NCBI RefSeq assembly: GCF_008014695.1 | Contig: NZ_VOXE01000002.1 | Location: 558,001-622,000 of the forward strand | From: Chryseobacterium sp. | GTDB lineage: Bacteria; Bacteroidota; Bacteroidia; Flavobacteriales; Weeksellaceae | Direction of reading: 5' to 3' | Length of the DNA stretch: 64,000 bases | Notes under the pieces: model-generated | What the model saw: only the letters and a program-made list of their open reading frames with translations | Told to the model about the DNA's origin: nothing | The model's database searches: none | Shown here: positions 1-7,705 of the stretch, one piece after another | Position numbering within the stretch: the first letter of the stretch is position 1 | Layout of the letters: every line of letters starts with the position of its first letter | Program-made: the position numbers and the translations under genes

Positions 1-2
1 TC

Positions 3-37
3 TTGATTCTTGACTCTTGGTTCTTGACTCTTGATTC
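3..37. repeat. 7-bp tandem repeat (TTGATTC type)
   Basis: Five back-to-back heptamers of the form TTGATTC/TTGACTC/TTGGTTC lie just downstream of the stop codon of the minus-strand gene at 38-730. Similar TTGATTC/TTGACTC strings are common in intergenic DNA of Chryseobacterium-like genomes. No function is evident. Confidence 0.8.
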
Positions 38-730
38 TCACCTCACGATAATTCCCAGTTTTTCCAGGGTCTGGTCGTTAGGGAACAGGACTTTGGCATA
101 CGCCGTAAGCTCGCTGTATTTGGGATACAGCAGATCCAGGGCTTCATCGCGGATTTCGGTGGCTTTCTGGGCTTCGCCGAGTTCTTTTTTCTGGGATTGT
201 TTCAGCGTAGAAATTTCCTGCAGGGCGTTCTGCTGCGCGGTAATGTCGGCATTATTGATGTTCACCTCTGCAGCCTTCGCCTTGAAATCATCATTGGCGA
301 GCAGCTGTGCATAGAAATTGCTGACCTGCTGGTACCAGGCGGAGAAGGCGCGTTTCCGGCCCTTATCAATCCCGAGGGTGGCATAGGCCTGGCGGTTGCC
401 TTTCATCGCAATTTTGCACAGGTTGCGGTGTCGCGTATACAGCAGATCAATTTCCGCCAGCTTGTTATTGAACCGGTCGGTCTCCGCATATTGTTCGCCA
501 TAGGCCTGTCTTTGGGTGTTGCTCAGCTGCTCCAGCTGCTCAATTTCCTGCAGGTAAGACTCGAGTTTGGCTTTCGTGATGCCTACCGTTTCCAGCTGGC
601 TCTGTATTTCCGGCTCCTGGGCATTGGAGAAAGCCACTTTCATCCGGTTAATCAGTTCATCTGCGGAAATATACTGGTTCCGTTTCGGGGTATTTCCGCT
701 TTCTGGGGTGTTGTTTTGTAGATTTTCCAT
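38..730 (-). CDS. Conserved hypothetical coiled-coil protein (230 aa)
   Basis: The 230-residue product is rich in Gln, Glu, Ala and Lys, has no signal peptide or membrane segment, and has long predicted helical stretches (about residues 45-95 and 150-205) with heptad-like spacing. I recognise the general type from Bacteroidetes genomes but know no function for it. The ATG at 730 is preceded by an AT-rich leader and, further upstream, by the 21-bp tandem repeats at 811-1020 that end in a hairpin. Base composition is normal for the chromosome, unlike the AT-rich cassettes that begin at 1121, so this is probably a core gene bordering the accessory array. Confidence 0.75.
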   Translation of the reverse strand: MENLQNNTPESGNTPKRNQYISADELINRMKVAFSNAQEPEIQSQLETVGITKAKLESYLQEIEQLEQLSNTQRQAYGEQYAETDRFNNKLAEIDLLYTRHRNLCKIAMKGNRQAYATLGIDKGRKRAFSAWYQQVSNFYAQLLANDDFKAKAAEVNINNADITAQQNALQEISTLKQSQKKELGEAQKATEIRDEALDLLYPKYSELTAYAKVLFPNDQTLEKLGIIVR

Positions 731-795
731 AATAAACGGTATTAATGTTAAAATTATCTACCAAAATTATAAAATAAATGAATAATTCACCAAAA

Positions 796-825
796 AAATG
801 GTCCGGCAATATTGCCGGACCATTT
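796..825 (-). terminator. Perfect 30-bp palindrome followed by a T tract (minus direction)
   Basis: Two 15-base arms (AAATGGTCCGGCAAT and its exact complement) abut with no loop. Reading the minus strand, the hairpin is followed by a run of T, so it looks like a Rho-independent terminator for transcription leaving the repeat or cassette side. The right arm is also the first unit of the 21-bp tandem repeat, so the palindrome arose from an inverted copy of that unit. Confidence 0.6.
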
Positions 826-1020
826 CTGTACGTTGCCGGACCATTTCTGTGAGTTGCCGGAGCATTTCTGTGGGTTGCCGGAGCGTTTCTGGAGGTTGCC
901 GGAGCGTTTCTGTACGTTGCCGGAGCGTTTCTGTGGGTTGCCGAACCATTTCTGGAGGTTGCCGGAACATTTCTGTGGGTTGCCGGAAGGTTTCTTGAAG
1001 TTGCGGAAGGATTTTTAAGG
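811..1020. repeat. Ten-copy 21-bp tandem repeat (GTTGCCGGAnCnTTTCTGTnn)
   Basis: Ten contiguous 21-base units run from 811 to 1020 and decay toward the right end. Because 21 is a multiple of three, open frames appear on both strands (seven-residue repeats such as MVRQPTE on the minus strand). These frames have no separate start context, so I read the block as a DNA repeat rather than a gene. Confidence 0.85.
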
Positions 1021-1120
1021 TGTGCGGGAAGATTTCTGCTTCTTTTTTTATTCCACAGAAACTTCTGTTATTTATTTGAAAAGGAGGTTATGCAACAGTT
1101 ACCAATGTTAGCTATAGTTT

Positions 1121-1630
1121 TTATTTTTTTTGTATTTTATTTATCACGGTAATTAAGCTTTTAATGAAACAATCCATTTTATTGAAGTCATATTCATAAA
1201 TTATAGATTTTTTGTTTTCATATAAATATCTCCATTCTTCAAAAGATTTATTATGAACAAGTAACATATTTTTTAAATTATCAGATTCACGAGTTTCAAG
1301 TGGTTCAATATTGTTAACTATGAATTTCGCTTTGTAGCTTGACAATTCATCTTTATTCGTTTCAAGGAAATTATTGTATAATTCCTCAATTTCAGATTTT
1401 ATTTCAGGAGATAGATATTTGAATAATTTCCAAAGTTCATGTCCGTTTATAATTAGTTTCGTTGTAATAGTATGTAAACCTTTCAAATATAGTTCTGCTG
1501 AAAAATTAAAGTTAATAACCGCAGTTGGAAGTCTTTGAAATCCCTTTTCAGTTCCATCTATTTTATTCCTATAAGCAGCATTATAAGCAATGTCGTAAAA
1601 ACCTTGGGCAAAATGAAAAATTGGATTCAT
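1121..1630 (-). CDS. HEPN-like domain protein
   Basis: The 169-residue helical protein has the HEPN-type pattern near residues 40-75: an F-x-x-SAELYLKGL helix, then NGHELWKLFKYL. This resembles HEPN nucleotide-binding/RNase-related proteins found in toxin-antitoxin and abortive-infection loci. I do not see a clear RxxxxH catalytic motif, so activity as an RNase is uncertain. It is the distal cassette of the array and the only one without the hopJ/promoter module upstream; the 240 bases before it hold a different attC-like stretch. It follows the PARIS-like genes in the direction of transcription. The family call is from pattern only. Confidence 0.6.
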   Translation of the reverse strand: MNPIFHFAQGFYDIAYNAAYRNKIDGTEKGFQRLPTAVINFNFSAELYLKGLHTITTKLIINGHELWKLFKYLSPEIKSEIEELYNNFLETNKDELSSYKAKFIVNNIEPLETRESDNLKNMLLVHNKSFEEWRYLYENKKSIIYEYDFNKMDCFIKSLITVINKIQKK

Positions 1631-1869
1631 CTAATTTTAAATTTGAAATGCATGTGGATTTAAAATTTCAGCTAATAAACGCCTGCAGTTGTAGTAGTTC
1701 CATAAGAATCCCTTTAGCCCCTGCGGAATGCGTTAACGTGCCGCGGCTACCTTAAGGGCAGGATTTTTACAGCTAAACTTCATTCTGAGAAGTGAACTTT
1801 CAGCTTACACAAATGTGTCTGCAAAAGCACGAAACACCACTTTTCGGGTAAGTACTGTTAGCAGCTGCT
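1631..1869. repeat. attC-like intercassette region without the hopJ module
   Basis: This spacer between the HEPN-like and DUF4435 genes lacks the conserved promoter/hopJ module. It carries GCGTTAAC near 1729 and a CTGTTAGCAGC core at about 1855-1866, next to the DUF4435 stop codon. The cores resemble those at the cassette 3' ends further right. The AT-rich part at 1631-1680 probably holds the promoter of the HEPN-like gene, but I see no clear box. Confidence 0.5.
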
Positions 1870-2730
1870 TTATTTGACATAATTCAGTATGTCCACTTTT
1901 AAATATTGTAATTCTTGAAATTGACAATTCTTTGCAAGTCTGTAAGCAAAACTATCAATTGTCATTTGGCTTATTGAAAAAAGCTTTTTTAGTTTAGTTT
2001 TTAGTATCCCAATTAAGTACTTTCCTGGAATATTAATTAACACTTTTAAAACACTATTAAAATGTGTTCGATGTTTTGCAAGTTGGGTATGATATTTTAA
2101 TCTCGGATTTATTAACTTTAGTTTATTCTCAATTGAATTGAAATATGGAGTCGTTATGGTAGGCCTAAGACAACAAGGGTTTGAACGAAAATCACAATCG
2201 CGATGCGGTTCGATTTTTAAATATTTATTCCCGAGTTCAAATTTCTTAATCAATAAAAAATTTGTAGCCAAATCCCTAAGAATATCTTTACACTCTTTAA
2301 AAAAATCTGATAAGTCAAATCTTTTTAAATCAACTTTTTTTATTTTAGAATTCTCTTCTTTTAAAAATTCCGTGATTGCGTGTTTTTCAATTAGATAATT
2401 TTCTATGCTATATCTTTTTAGGTAAAAAACATTGTTAAGGGATTCCTTTTTATCAAGTATTTCGTCAAAGTCTAAGTCTAATATAAATACCTTCTTTTTG
2501 TTCCTAAGAGATTTTCTAGCTTCTTTGAGCACTGGTTCCTTCCCACCACGAGGAAAAATTCTATTAATTTTTATTTCAGGGAATAATTTTTTAAGAACAA
2601 CTAAATAGAAGTTCTCTTGGTCTATGTCTTCTACATAAAAATTGACATCATTGAACTGAGTCCAAATAATATCTTGACCCATTAAATACTTGTCTCCTTT
2701 TTTAGGAATGCTATCTTCAACACTAATCAT
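1870..2730 (-). CDS. DUF4435 protein, AriB-like (PARIS-like) TOPRIM nuclease candidate
   Basis: The 286-residue protein has the DUF4435 pattern: a VEDIDQENFY segment at residues 33-42, an FILDLDFDE strand at 82-90 supplying the acidic DxDxD cluster, and RYSIENYLIEKHAI at 106-119. DUF4435 is the effector (AriB) of the PARIS anti-phage system, where it works with an AAA_15 ATPase (AriA) and has a TOPRIM-like nuclease fold. Here it starts 3 bases after the ATPase reading frame, in the same order as ariA-ariB. The pairing supports a two-gene defence cassette. Assignment to PARIS rather than another OLD-like ATPase/TOPRIM pair is inferred. Confidence 0.7.
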   Translation of the reverse strand: MISVEDSIPKKGDKYLMGQDIIWTQFNDVNFYVEDIDQENFYLVVLKKLFPEIKINRIFPRGGKEPVLKEARKSLRNKKKVFILDLDFDEILDKKESLNNVFYLKRYSIENYLIEKHAITEFLKEENSKIKKVDLKRFDLSDFFKECKDILRDLATNFLLIKKFELGNKYLKIEPHRDCDFRSNPCCLRPTITTPYFNSIENKLKLINPRLKYHTQLAKHRTHFNSVLKVLINIPGKYLIGILKTKLKKLFSISQMTIDSFAYRLAKNCQFQELQYLKVDILNYVK

Positions 2731-2733
2731 ATT

Positions 2734-3468
2734 TTATGAATTATATGGAAGTAAAACTTGACAAAATTCCTTCTTATCGCCAATTATTTCTGGTGAATGT
2801 GTCGCAATTATCAGTTGTGAATCTTTTGGCATCAATTTTTCCACAGCATCTAGAAATTCACTTTGCCATTTGGGGTGAAGTGACAATTCAGGCTCATCAA
2901 TTATGAACACATTAAGATTACTGTTATATTTAATATATGTCAAAAGAATGAGAATTTGTTTTTCCCCTGAAGATAGATTTTTTATATCTCTATTATCGTC
3001 TAATTTTTGGTCATTTTTATCCAGAATATTAAATTTCACTTCAGAACTTTCTTTGTCAAAATAAATTTGTTTTGATGAATCAATCAGAAATTTATTAATT
3101 GTGTCTAAAAAGTCTTTAAGTGGGAAATACAATTTTTGTGTATCAGTCTCAAAGTTTTTAAATTCTACAACTAAATCATTAATCTTTTTAAATTGGCTAA
3201 TATTTGTTATATATAATAAATCTTGCGCTTCCTTACCACTTTTAGTTTGCTTTAGAATGGACTTTAGTGTGTCAAAGTAAGTGTTAACCTTTTTTATTGA
3301 TACATTTATACTTGCTGTCTTTTTACTTGTTTTTATAGTTTGATTCTCTTTTAAAAAATTGACAACCTGCTCTTTTAATATATCTATTGCACTTACTGTT
3401 GGTTTAGGTTCTTTAAGAAGTGTAGCAATATTTGTTTTAGTAAAGATTTTATCAAATGCGGAAAGCAT
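2734..3468 (-). CDS. AAA_15-type ATPase, C-terminal part (AriA-like), frame-shifted
   Basis: This is the C-terminal half of an SMC/ABC-like ATPase. It has a signature motif NLSSGEKQILILL near residue 164, Walker B NVFIIDEPELSLHP near 184-197 and an H-loop ATHSPEI near 221-227, with a helical middle region before them. The frame is open upstream past the listed ATG to at least 3597, where it meets the N-terminal frame at a run of seven A (minus strand). The two pieces would make a protein of about 465 residues, a normal size for such ATPases. With the following DUF4435 gene it forms a PARIS-like pair. Whether the split is a mutation, an assembly error or a programmed frameshift cannot be told from one sequence. 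Confidence 0.75.
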   Translation of the reverse strand: MLSAFDKIFTKTNIATLLKEPKPTVSAIDILKEQVVNFLKENQTIKTSKKTASINVSIKKVNTYFDTLKSILKQTKSGKEAQDLLYITNISQFKKINDLVVEFKNFETDTQKLYFPLKDFLDTINKFLIDSSKQIYFDKESSEVKFNILDKNDQKLDDNRDIKNLSSGEKQILILLTYIKYNSNLNVFIIDEPELSLHPKWQSEFLDAVEKLMPKDSQLIIATHSPEIIGDKKEFCQVLLPYNS

Positions 3469-3545
3469 TATTTTCTCATTTAGCGAACTATATAATTGAA
3501 GTATTTTATTTCTATAGATATTGTGTTCTTGACTTAATAATTGTT

Positions 3546-4130
3546 TTACCTTGCTAAGAGGTGAATAATTATTAAGTCTTTCTCTACGAATTGCTCTTTT
3601 TTTATCATTAGATAAAATTTTTCAGTTTGAAACCGTATCTCTTCACCCTCCTCTGTATACAGGTTACGGTCTAGACCAATCACAATAGGCTTTGGTAATT
3701 CCCCAAATAAAAATGCCCAAGTTTCCTTTTCATGTTCTTCAGGTCCTAAGCCTTCATATATACCGGCAATTGCGTCCTTAAGCTGTTCGTTTTTTGTGAG
3801 CTTTTTTGGGTGTGTTTTAAAAGTTGCTTGTATTTGATTAAACTTTTTCTTTTTTGAAGCATTTTCAAGATTGAAAGTTATTTCAACTTTATTCTGAGCA
3901 CAAACAAGTATGTAATCATCGGCTTTATAGTTGAAGTCAAGCGTTATACTCTCAAATTCTATTTGGCATAATTCACCAATATTAGGTTTCAATAACCAAT
4001 TAATTAAATTTAAAACACTCGTCTTTCCAGAACCATTTATGCCAACAAGAATTGATATGTTGTTCTTAAATTCAATGTCTTTGTCCATGAAGCCATATAG
4101 CTTTCTGATTTTTATTTCTTTTATTTTCAT
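3546..4130 (-). CDS. AAA_15-type ATPase, N-terminal part (AriA-like), frame-shifted
   Basis: The N-terminal ATP-binding half begins MKIKEIKIRKLYGF and has the P-loop GINGSGKTSVLNLI at residues 30-43, the form seen in AAA_15/OLD-like ATPases. The listed frame reads to a stop at 3546, but the last ~20 residues are probably off-frame. At 3597-3603 an A7 tract (minus strand) allows a -1 switch into the frame of the C-terminal part. The start lies about 60 bases from the leader boundary of module R1, whose promoter box is at 4273-4280. Alone, this piece lacks Walker B and should be inactive. Confidence 0.75.
   Translation of the reverse strand: MKIKEIKIRKLYGFMDKDIEFKNNISILVGINGSGKTSVLNLINWLLKPNIGELCQIEFESITLDFNYKADDYILVCAQNKVEITFNLENASKKKKFNQIQATFKTHPKKLTKNEQLKDAIAGIYEGLGPEEHEKETWAFLFGELPKPIVIGLDRNLYTEEGEEIRFQTEKFYLMIKKEQFVEKDLIIIHLLAR
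3594..3605 (-). other. A AAA AAG frameshift site joining the two ATPase frames
   Basis: Reading the minus strand, the in-frame codons ATA AAA AAA GAG contain the heptamer A AAA AAG, the same kind as the slippery site of E. coli dnaX. A -1 shift here joins the N-terminal P-loop frame to the frame with the Walker B motif; that second frame stays open from here through 3468. A simple one-base indel in the homopolymer would look identical. Confidence 0.5.
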
Positions 4131-4189
4131 TTCGTCAATATGTTTTACTTATTCAATCTTGTCGTTATTGCATGACTTAAAGTTGATCC

Positions 4190-4456
4190 TAACTGTATAT
4201 ATGTCTCCTATCATAATACCAAAACAACCGCATTATGTTATTAGCCTTATGAATATGATCTTCGTGAACAATCAAATATAAGCAAGTTTCGGGAATAATG
4301 AATTAACAGACGATCAATGCAAATGACCACCAAAATATCCGGGGTTTTATAAAGTTTGGGTGGGCCGGAATTTCGTTTGAAGGGGGAAGCTTTGTAAGCA
4401 GAAGTGAGAAGTTAGAAAATCCCCGGGAGGCTTTGGCTGCAATGAATCAGGGTTTG
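4190..4456. repeat. Module R1 (leader-promoter-hopJ fossil)
   Basis: Array module upstream of the PARIS-like ATPase. The minus-strand -7 box TATATTTG is at 4273-4280. The hopJ-derived part on the plus strand spans about 4300-4420. There is no attC-like tail: the 4457 gene ends directly against the module. Confidence 0.9.
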
Positions 4457-5014
4457 CTAAAATAATTCTTCGTTTTGTCCGCCAATGTTATGTTTTATTT
4501 TTTGTCCCATACTGCTTGTTACATAGCCAGCAACACCTTCTTCCTTTTGTTGTCCGTTGGATAAATATTTAAGGTCTATTGAACAGTCGCCAGTTATTTT
4601 AACCCAAACCGTTTCACTTTCTCCAATTTCGAGCTTGTCAATTTGTCCACCGCCACAACCAATTATGTTTATGTTAGTCAAGGTTGTCTGTGTAGAGTTT
4701 GTGAAAGTGATCCTCATCGTGTCGAGAAGTATAATTGCCACCCAACAGTAAACAACCATTACAGGAATATTCATTAACATTAGTCCGCAAGTCGTCAATA
4801 GTTTTTTTCTGTTTTCTTTGTCCTTATAGGCTTTTAACAGAATTGAGATTAATATTCCAATGTTTATTAAGCCCGTCAATGCGATAAATCCATAACCAAC
4901 GAAAAGTAATTCAAACGAAGAAGTCAGGAAGTAAAGTCCGAAAATAACTGTCCCAAGCAAGAATGAAATTAGTGCTGTTTGTCGTCCCAGTTCTATGTGT
5001 CGTTCTGTCGTCAT
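4457..5014 (-). CDS. Small membrane protein with C-terminal soluble domain (185 aa)
   Basis: Three hydrophobic segments lie at about residues 13-31, 36-60 and 73-98. They are followed by an ~85-residue polar domain with a CGGGQIDKLEIGESETVW stretch that may be a small beta-sandwich. No family is recognised with confidence. The ATG at 5014 lies 16 bases from the ACTTGTAT boundary of module R2, the usual distance in this array. It is a single-gene cassette that presumably uses the promoter box at 5107-5114. The stop lies right against module R1 with no attC-like tail. Confidence 0.7.
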   Translation of the reverse strand: MTTERHIELGRQTALISFLLGTVIFGLYFLTSSFELLFVGYGFIALTGLINIGILISILLKAYKDKENRKKLLTTCGLMLMNIPVMVVYCWVAIILLDTMRITFTNSTQTTLTNINIIGCGGGQIDKLEIGESETVWVKITGDCSIDLKYLSNGQQKEEGVAGYVTSSMGQKIKHNIGGQNEELF

Positions 5015-5025
5015 ACGCTTGGTGC

Positions 5026-5284
5026 TTACTTGTATATGTCTCCTATCAGAATATCAATGACCGAATTATGTTGTATTGGTCTTAGATAGTGATCTTCGTG
5101 ACCAATCAAATATAAGCAAGTTTCGATAATAATGAATTAACAGACGATCAATGTAAATGACCACCAAAATATCCGGGATTTTATGGAGTTCGGGTGGGAG
5201 GGAATTTCGTTTGAAGGGAAGCGCTAAATCTCCGCTAGAACTTAATACCAGCTTGTAGAAATACCTTATTGTCAGCAGTTTTCT
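5026..5284. repeat. Module R2 (leader-promoter-hopJ fossil, short tail)
   Basis: The promoter box (minus) is at 5107-5114. The hopJ-like part is truncated at about 5222, after the codons for SFEG, and joins a short tail with GCGCTAAA and a TTGTCAGCAG end. Confidence 0.9.
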
Positions 5285-5872
5285 TTATTTGATATTTTCA
5301 TCTTTCCAAACATCTTCATAACCTTTATTATCGACGAGAAATCTGAAACCGATTTCTAAACCTAAATATTTTATAATCTCAGGTCTGATTTGCAATAAAT
5401 GTTCGGCACAAATTGGTTTAAAAAAATCATTGTTTTCAGAATATTCTCCCGACCAAATAAACCATCCTGTAGTTCCTTTTTCTTGTGAATGCCGAAGTCC
5501 GTTAATTGGGCTGTCATTCAAATTGTCAGAAATTCCAATTTTAAGTTTTTTATTTATAGGTTTCCAAATTGAATTATATTTTTCACAGATTTTTTTTTGC
5601 GGTTCAATATGTACATTCCAAATGTTATGTTCCAAAAGTTCATTTTCATCAGTTTGAAGCCATTTTTTCCAAAGTTTAATATTCACTTCGTTAATTTCAT
5701 AATTAATGATTTCATTATCCCATTCAAATATAATAGTTGCAACAATGTCATCTTCAAAATCGTCATCAATATAAATCATTTCAGAAGCAAAATTTTCAAC
5801 ATCAACTTTATCAATTTTATTTTCTAGAAAATCATCGCAAACTTTGATTAAATCACTTCGAGCTATTTTCAT
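5285..5872 (-). CDS. Putative immunity-type protein with Imm33/DUF2185-like C-terminus
   Basis: The 195-residue soluble, acidic protein has a C-terminal third containing GTTGWFIWSGEYSE (about residues 133-146) and PEIIKYLGLEIGFRFL (about 164-179). This pattern resembles the Imm33/DUF2185 immunity domain of polymorphic-toxin systems. The N-terminal part (residues 1-60) is acidic and helical, like small bacteriocin-immunity proteins. No toxin gene is adjacent, so it would be an orphan immunity gene. It is a single-gene cassette between modules R2 and R3. The family call is by pattern, not by search. Confidence 0.6.
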   Translation of the reverse strand: MKIARSDLIKVCDDFLENKIDKVDVENFASEMIYIDDDFEDDIVATIIFEWDNEIINYEINEVNIKLWKKWLQTDENELLEHNIWNVHIEPQKKICEKYNSIWKPINKKLKIGISDNLNDSPINGLRHSQEKGTTGWFIWSGEYSENNDFFKPICAEHLLQIRPEIIKYLGLEIGFRFLVDNKGYEDVWKDENIK

Positions 5873-5893
5873 GAATTGTCTGTAAAATGCTGG

Positions 5894-6304
5894 TAACTTA
5901 TATATATCTTATGTGATGATACCAATAAAACCGTATTATGTTATTGGTCTCACAAATGTGATCTTCGTGAGCAATCAAATATAAGCAAGTTTCGATAATA
6001 ATGAATCAACAGACGATCAATGTAAATGACCACCAAATATCCGGGATTTTATGGAGTTTGGGTGGTACTGAATTTCGTTCGAAGGGGAAGCTTTGAAACC
6101 AGAAGGGAGAAGTTGAAAAATTCCCGTGATGCTTGGCTGCGATGAAGCAGGGTTTTTGCGCCAACGGTTTGCAGCTACCCAAAGGGCGGGACTCTTACCA
6201 CAAAATTTAATTTGAAAAACTAATGTTTGATTAACCACAAAACTGTGTGTGGAGCAAGAATTGAAAATCAACGTAGCTAAAACCCGGCTATTGCAAATGT
6301 GTTT
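5894..6304. repeat. Module R3 with attC-like tail
   Basis: The promoter box is at 5976-5983 and the hopJ fossil ends near 6142. The tail at 6143-6300 begins GCGCCAACGGTTTGCAGCTA and ends GCTATTGCAAATGTGT. The arms TTTGCAGCTA and GCTATTGCAAA pair imperfectly, giving an attC-like fold at the 3' end of the next gene to the right in transcription terms. Confidence 0.85.
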
Positions 6305-6799
6305 TTAGCGGTTTCTAATCTCAAGGTTCTCTAAAAATTTTCTTTCCAATGCGATTTTACATCTTTTTAAATAGAGCAATGGAGAAAATAAAAACGCTTC
6401 CACTGCTATAAAAATAAATATAGTTATAAAATTTAAGTTCACCTTTTGAAACGAAAACTCAGAAACATTAATTATAATAATTGTCAATAGAATTACATTT
6501 GTAATAATCGGATACATTTTCATCCAATAATAGCCGAATTTTAATGGTGAAATTTCATATTCAACATCTGTGAATTTTCCCACCTTTTTAAATTCACCAC
6601 TAATTAAAAAGGGTGTAAGAAGAATATTCGCGTTTTTTGTAATATAAAATTCCTGTTTTTCTAGTCGTCCGTAAAAAATTTTATTCGAAAAATTAATTGA
6701 CAATAGCGCTAATGGAGATCCTTTAAGAAATGGATTCCCATCGACAGTTAAATCCGTTAATCTATCTTTAAATTCGATGAAATTCAATTGTGACACCAT
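6305..6799 (-). CDS. Hypothetical membrane protein with N-terminal cytoplasmic domain (164 aa)
   Basis: The first ~90 residues are soluble (PFLKGSPLALL, then a beta-rich stretch). Two hydrophobic segments follow at about residues 97-113 and 122-142, ending in a basic tail. No known family is recognised. It is a single-gene cassette between modules R3 and R4. The ATG at 6799 lies about 17 bases inside the CTAACACG boundary of R4, consistent with expression from the promoter box at 6900-6907. Confidence 0.65.
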   Translation of the reverse strand: MVSQLNFIEFKDRLTDLTVDGNPFLKGSPLALLSINFSNKIFYGRLEKQEFYITKNANILLTPFLISGEFKKVGKFTDVEYEISPLKFGYYWMKMYPIITNVILLTIIIINVSEFSFQKVNLNFITIFIFIAVEAFLFSPLLYLKRCKIALERKFLENLEIRNR

Positions 6800-6815
6800 A
6801 TTTTACAATTACTGC

Positions 6816-7207
6816 TAACACGTATATAGGTCTCCGATCATAAGATCAATAACACTATTGTGTTGTATTTGACTCATGAATATGACCTTCGCGAGCAATC
6901 AAATATAAGCAAGTTTCAATAATAATGAATCAACAGACGATCAATGCAAATGACCATCAAAATATCCTGATTTCAGGGAATTGGGGTGGGTGGGAATTTC
7001 GTTTGAAGGGGAAGCTTTGAAAGCAGAAGTGAGCAGTTAGAAAATTCCCGGGATGCTTGGCTGCGATGAAGGATGGTTTGAGAGCCAAAGGTTCACAACT
7101 ATACGAAGGAGGGGTTTTTCAGCAGTGAACTTCATTAAAAGCCCAAAACTTGGATGAAGCACTTCACTTTCACAGAAGCACTAAACCCCCACTTGCTTGA
7201 GGTGCAG
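6816..7207. repeat. Module R4 with long tail
   Basis: The promoter box is at 6900-6907 and the hopJ fossil ends near 7065. The ~140-base tail starts with GAGAGCCAAAGG and ends GGTGCAGTTATGTGCCGC beside the stop codon of the next cassette gene. In the leader, AACACAATAGTGTT forms a small inverted repeat. Confidence 0.85.
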
Positions 7208-7705
7208 TTATGTGCCGCATTTTGTCATTCGGTTTAAGTTTTTCTCTTGATAAAATGTTATTTCATATTCGTCAAATGCTGTCAGCTTTTCATCTCCATT
7301 AAAATCAAAAATGAATTTCTTTTCAGGGAATTCGTGTTTAAGTTTTGCTGAGTATATCTCACAAAGTTTTTTACCTAAAAACAAAATTTGCTCGTAAGTC
7401 ACTTCATCTTTTTTTTCGTCTGTTCCAAATAAATCCAAAATATGAATATGATTTAAAACTGATTCAATTTGCGCATAATTTTTAATGTATTCAGTGTTTT
7501 TCCAATTTTCGAAGTTGGTCTTATCAAAATGATTTTTAAATATAATGCAATCATCATATTCTAAAAATTCAGGCCAAAAAAGAAAAGAATAGGCAATGGC
7601 AAAATTTACATTTCCTTCACCTACAATCCAATCTTCAATTGAAAATTCATTACCATTATATTTTCTCCAATTTGATAAATCGGGAATTAATTTTTCGTCA
7701 TCCAT
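7208..7705 (-). CDS. Hypothetical protein, second gene of a two-gene cassette (165 aa)
   Basis: The 165-residue soluble protein is rich in aromatic and acidic residues (SNWRKYNGNEFSIEDWIVGEG at the N-terminus, a central FGTDEKKDEVTYEQILFLGKKL). No family is recognised. Its start overlaps the end of the DUF5063-like gene by 8 bases, so the two are probably translationally coupled and moved as one cassette. The promoter for both would be the box at 8245-8252 in module R5. Confidence 0.65.
   Translation of the reverse strand: MDDEKLIPDLSNWRKYNGNEFSIEDWIVGEGNVNFAIAYSFLFWPEFLEYDDCIIFKNHFDKTNFENWKNTEYIKNYAQIESVLNHIHILDLFGTDEKKDEVTYEQILFLGKKLCEIYSAKLKHEFPEKKFIFDFNGDEKLTAFDEYEITFYQEKNLNRMTKCGT

Noticed and set aside
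767..970. Protein of seven-residue repeats (MVRQPTE type)
   Set aside because: Frames are open on both strands simply because the repeat unit is 21 bases; there is no conserved start or flanking domain.
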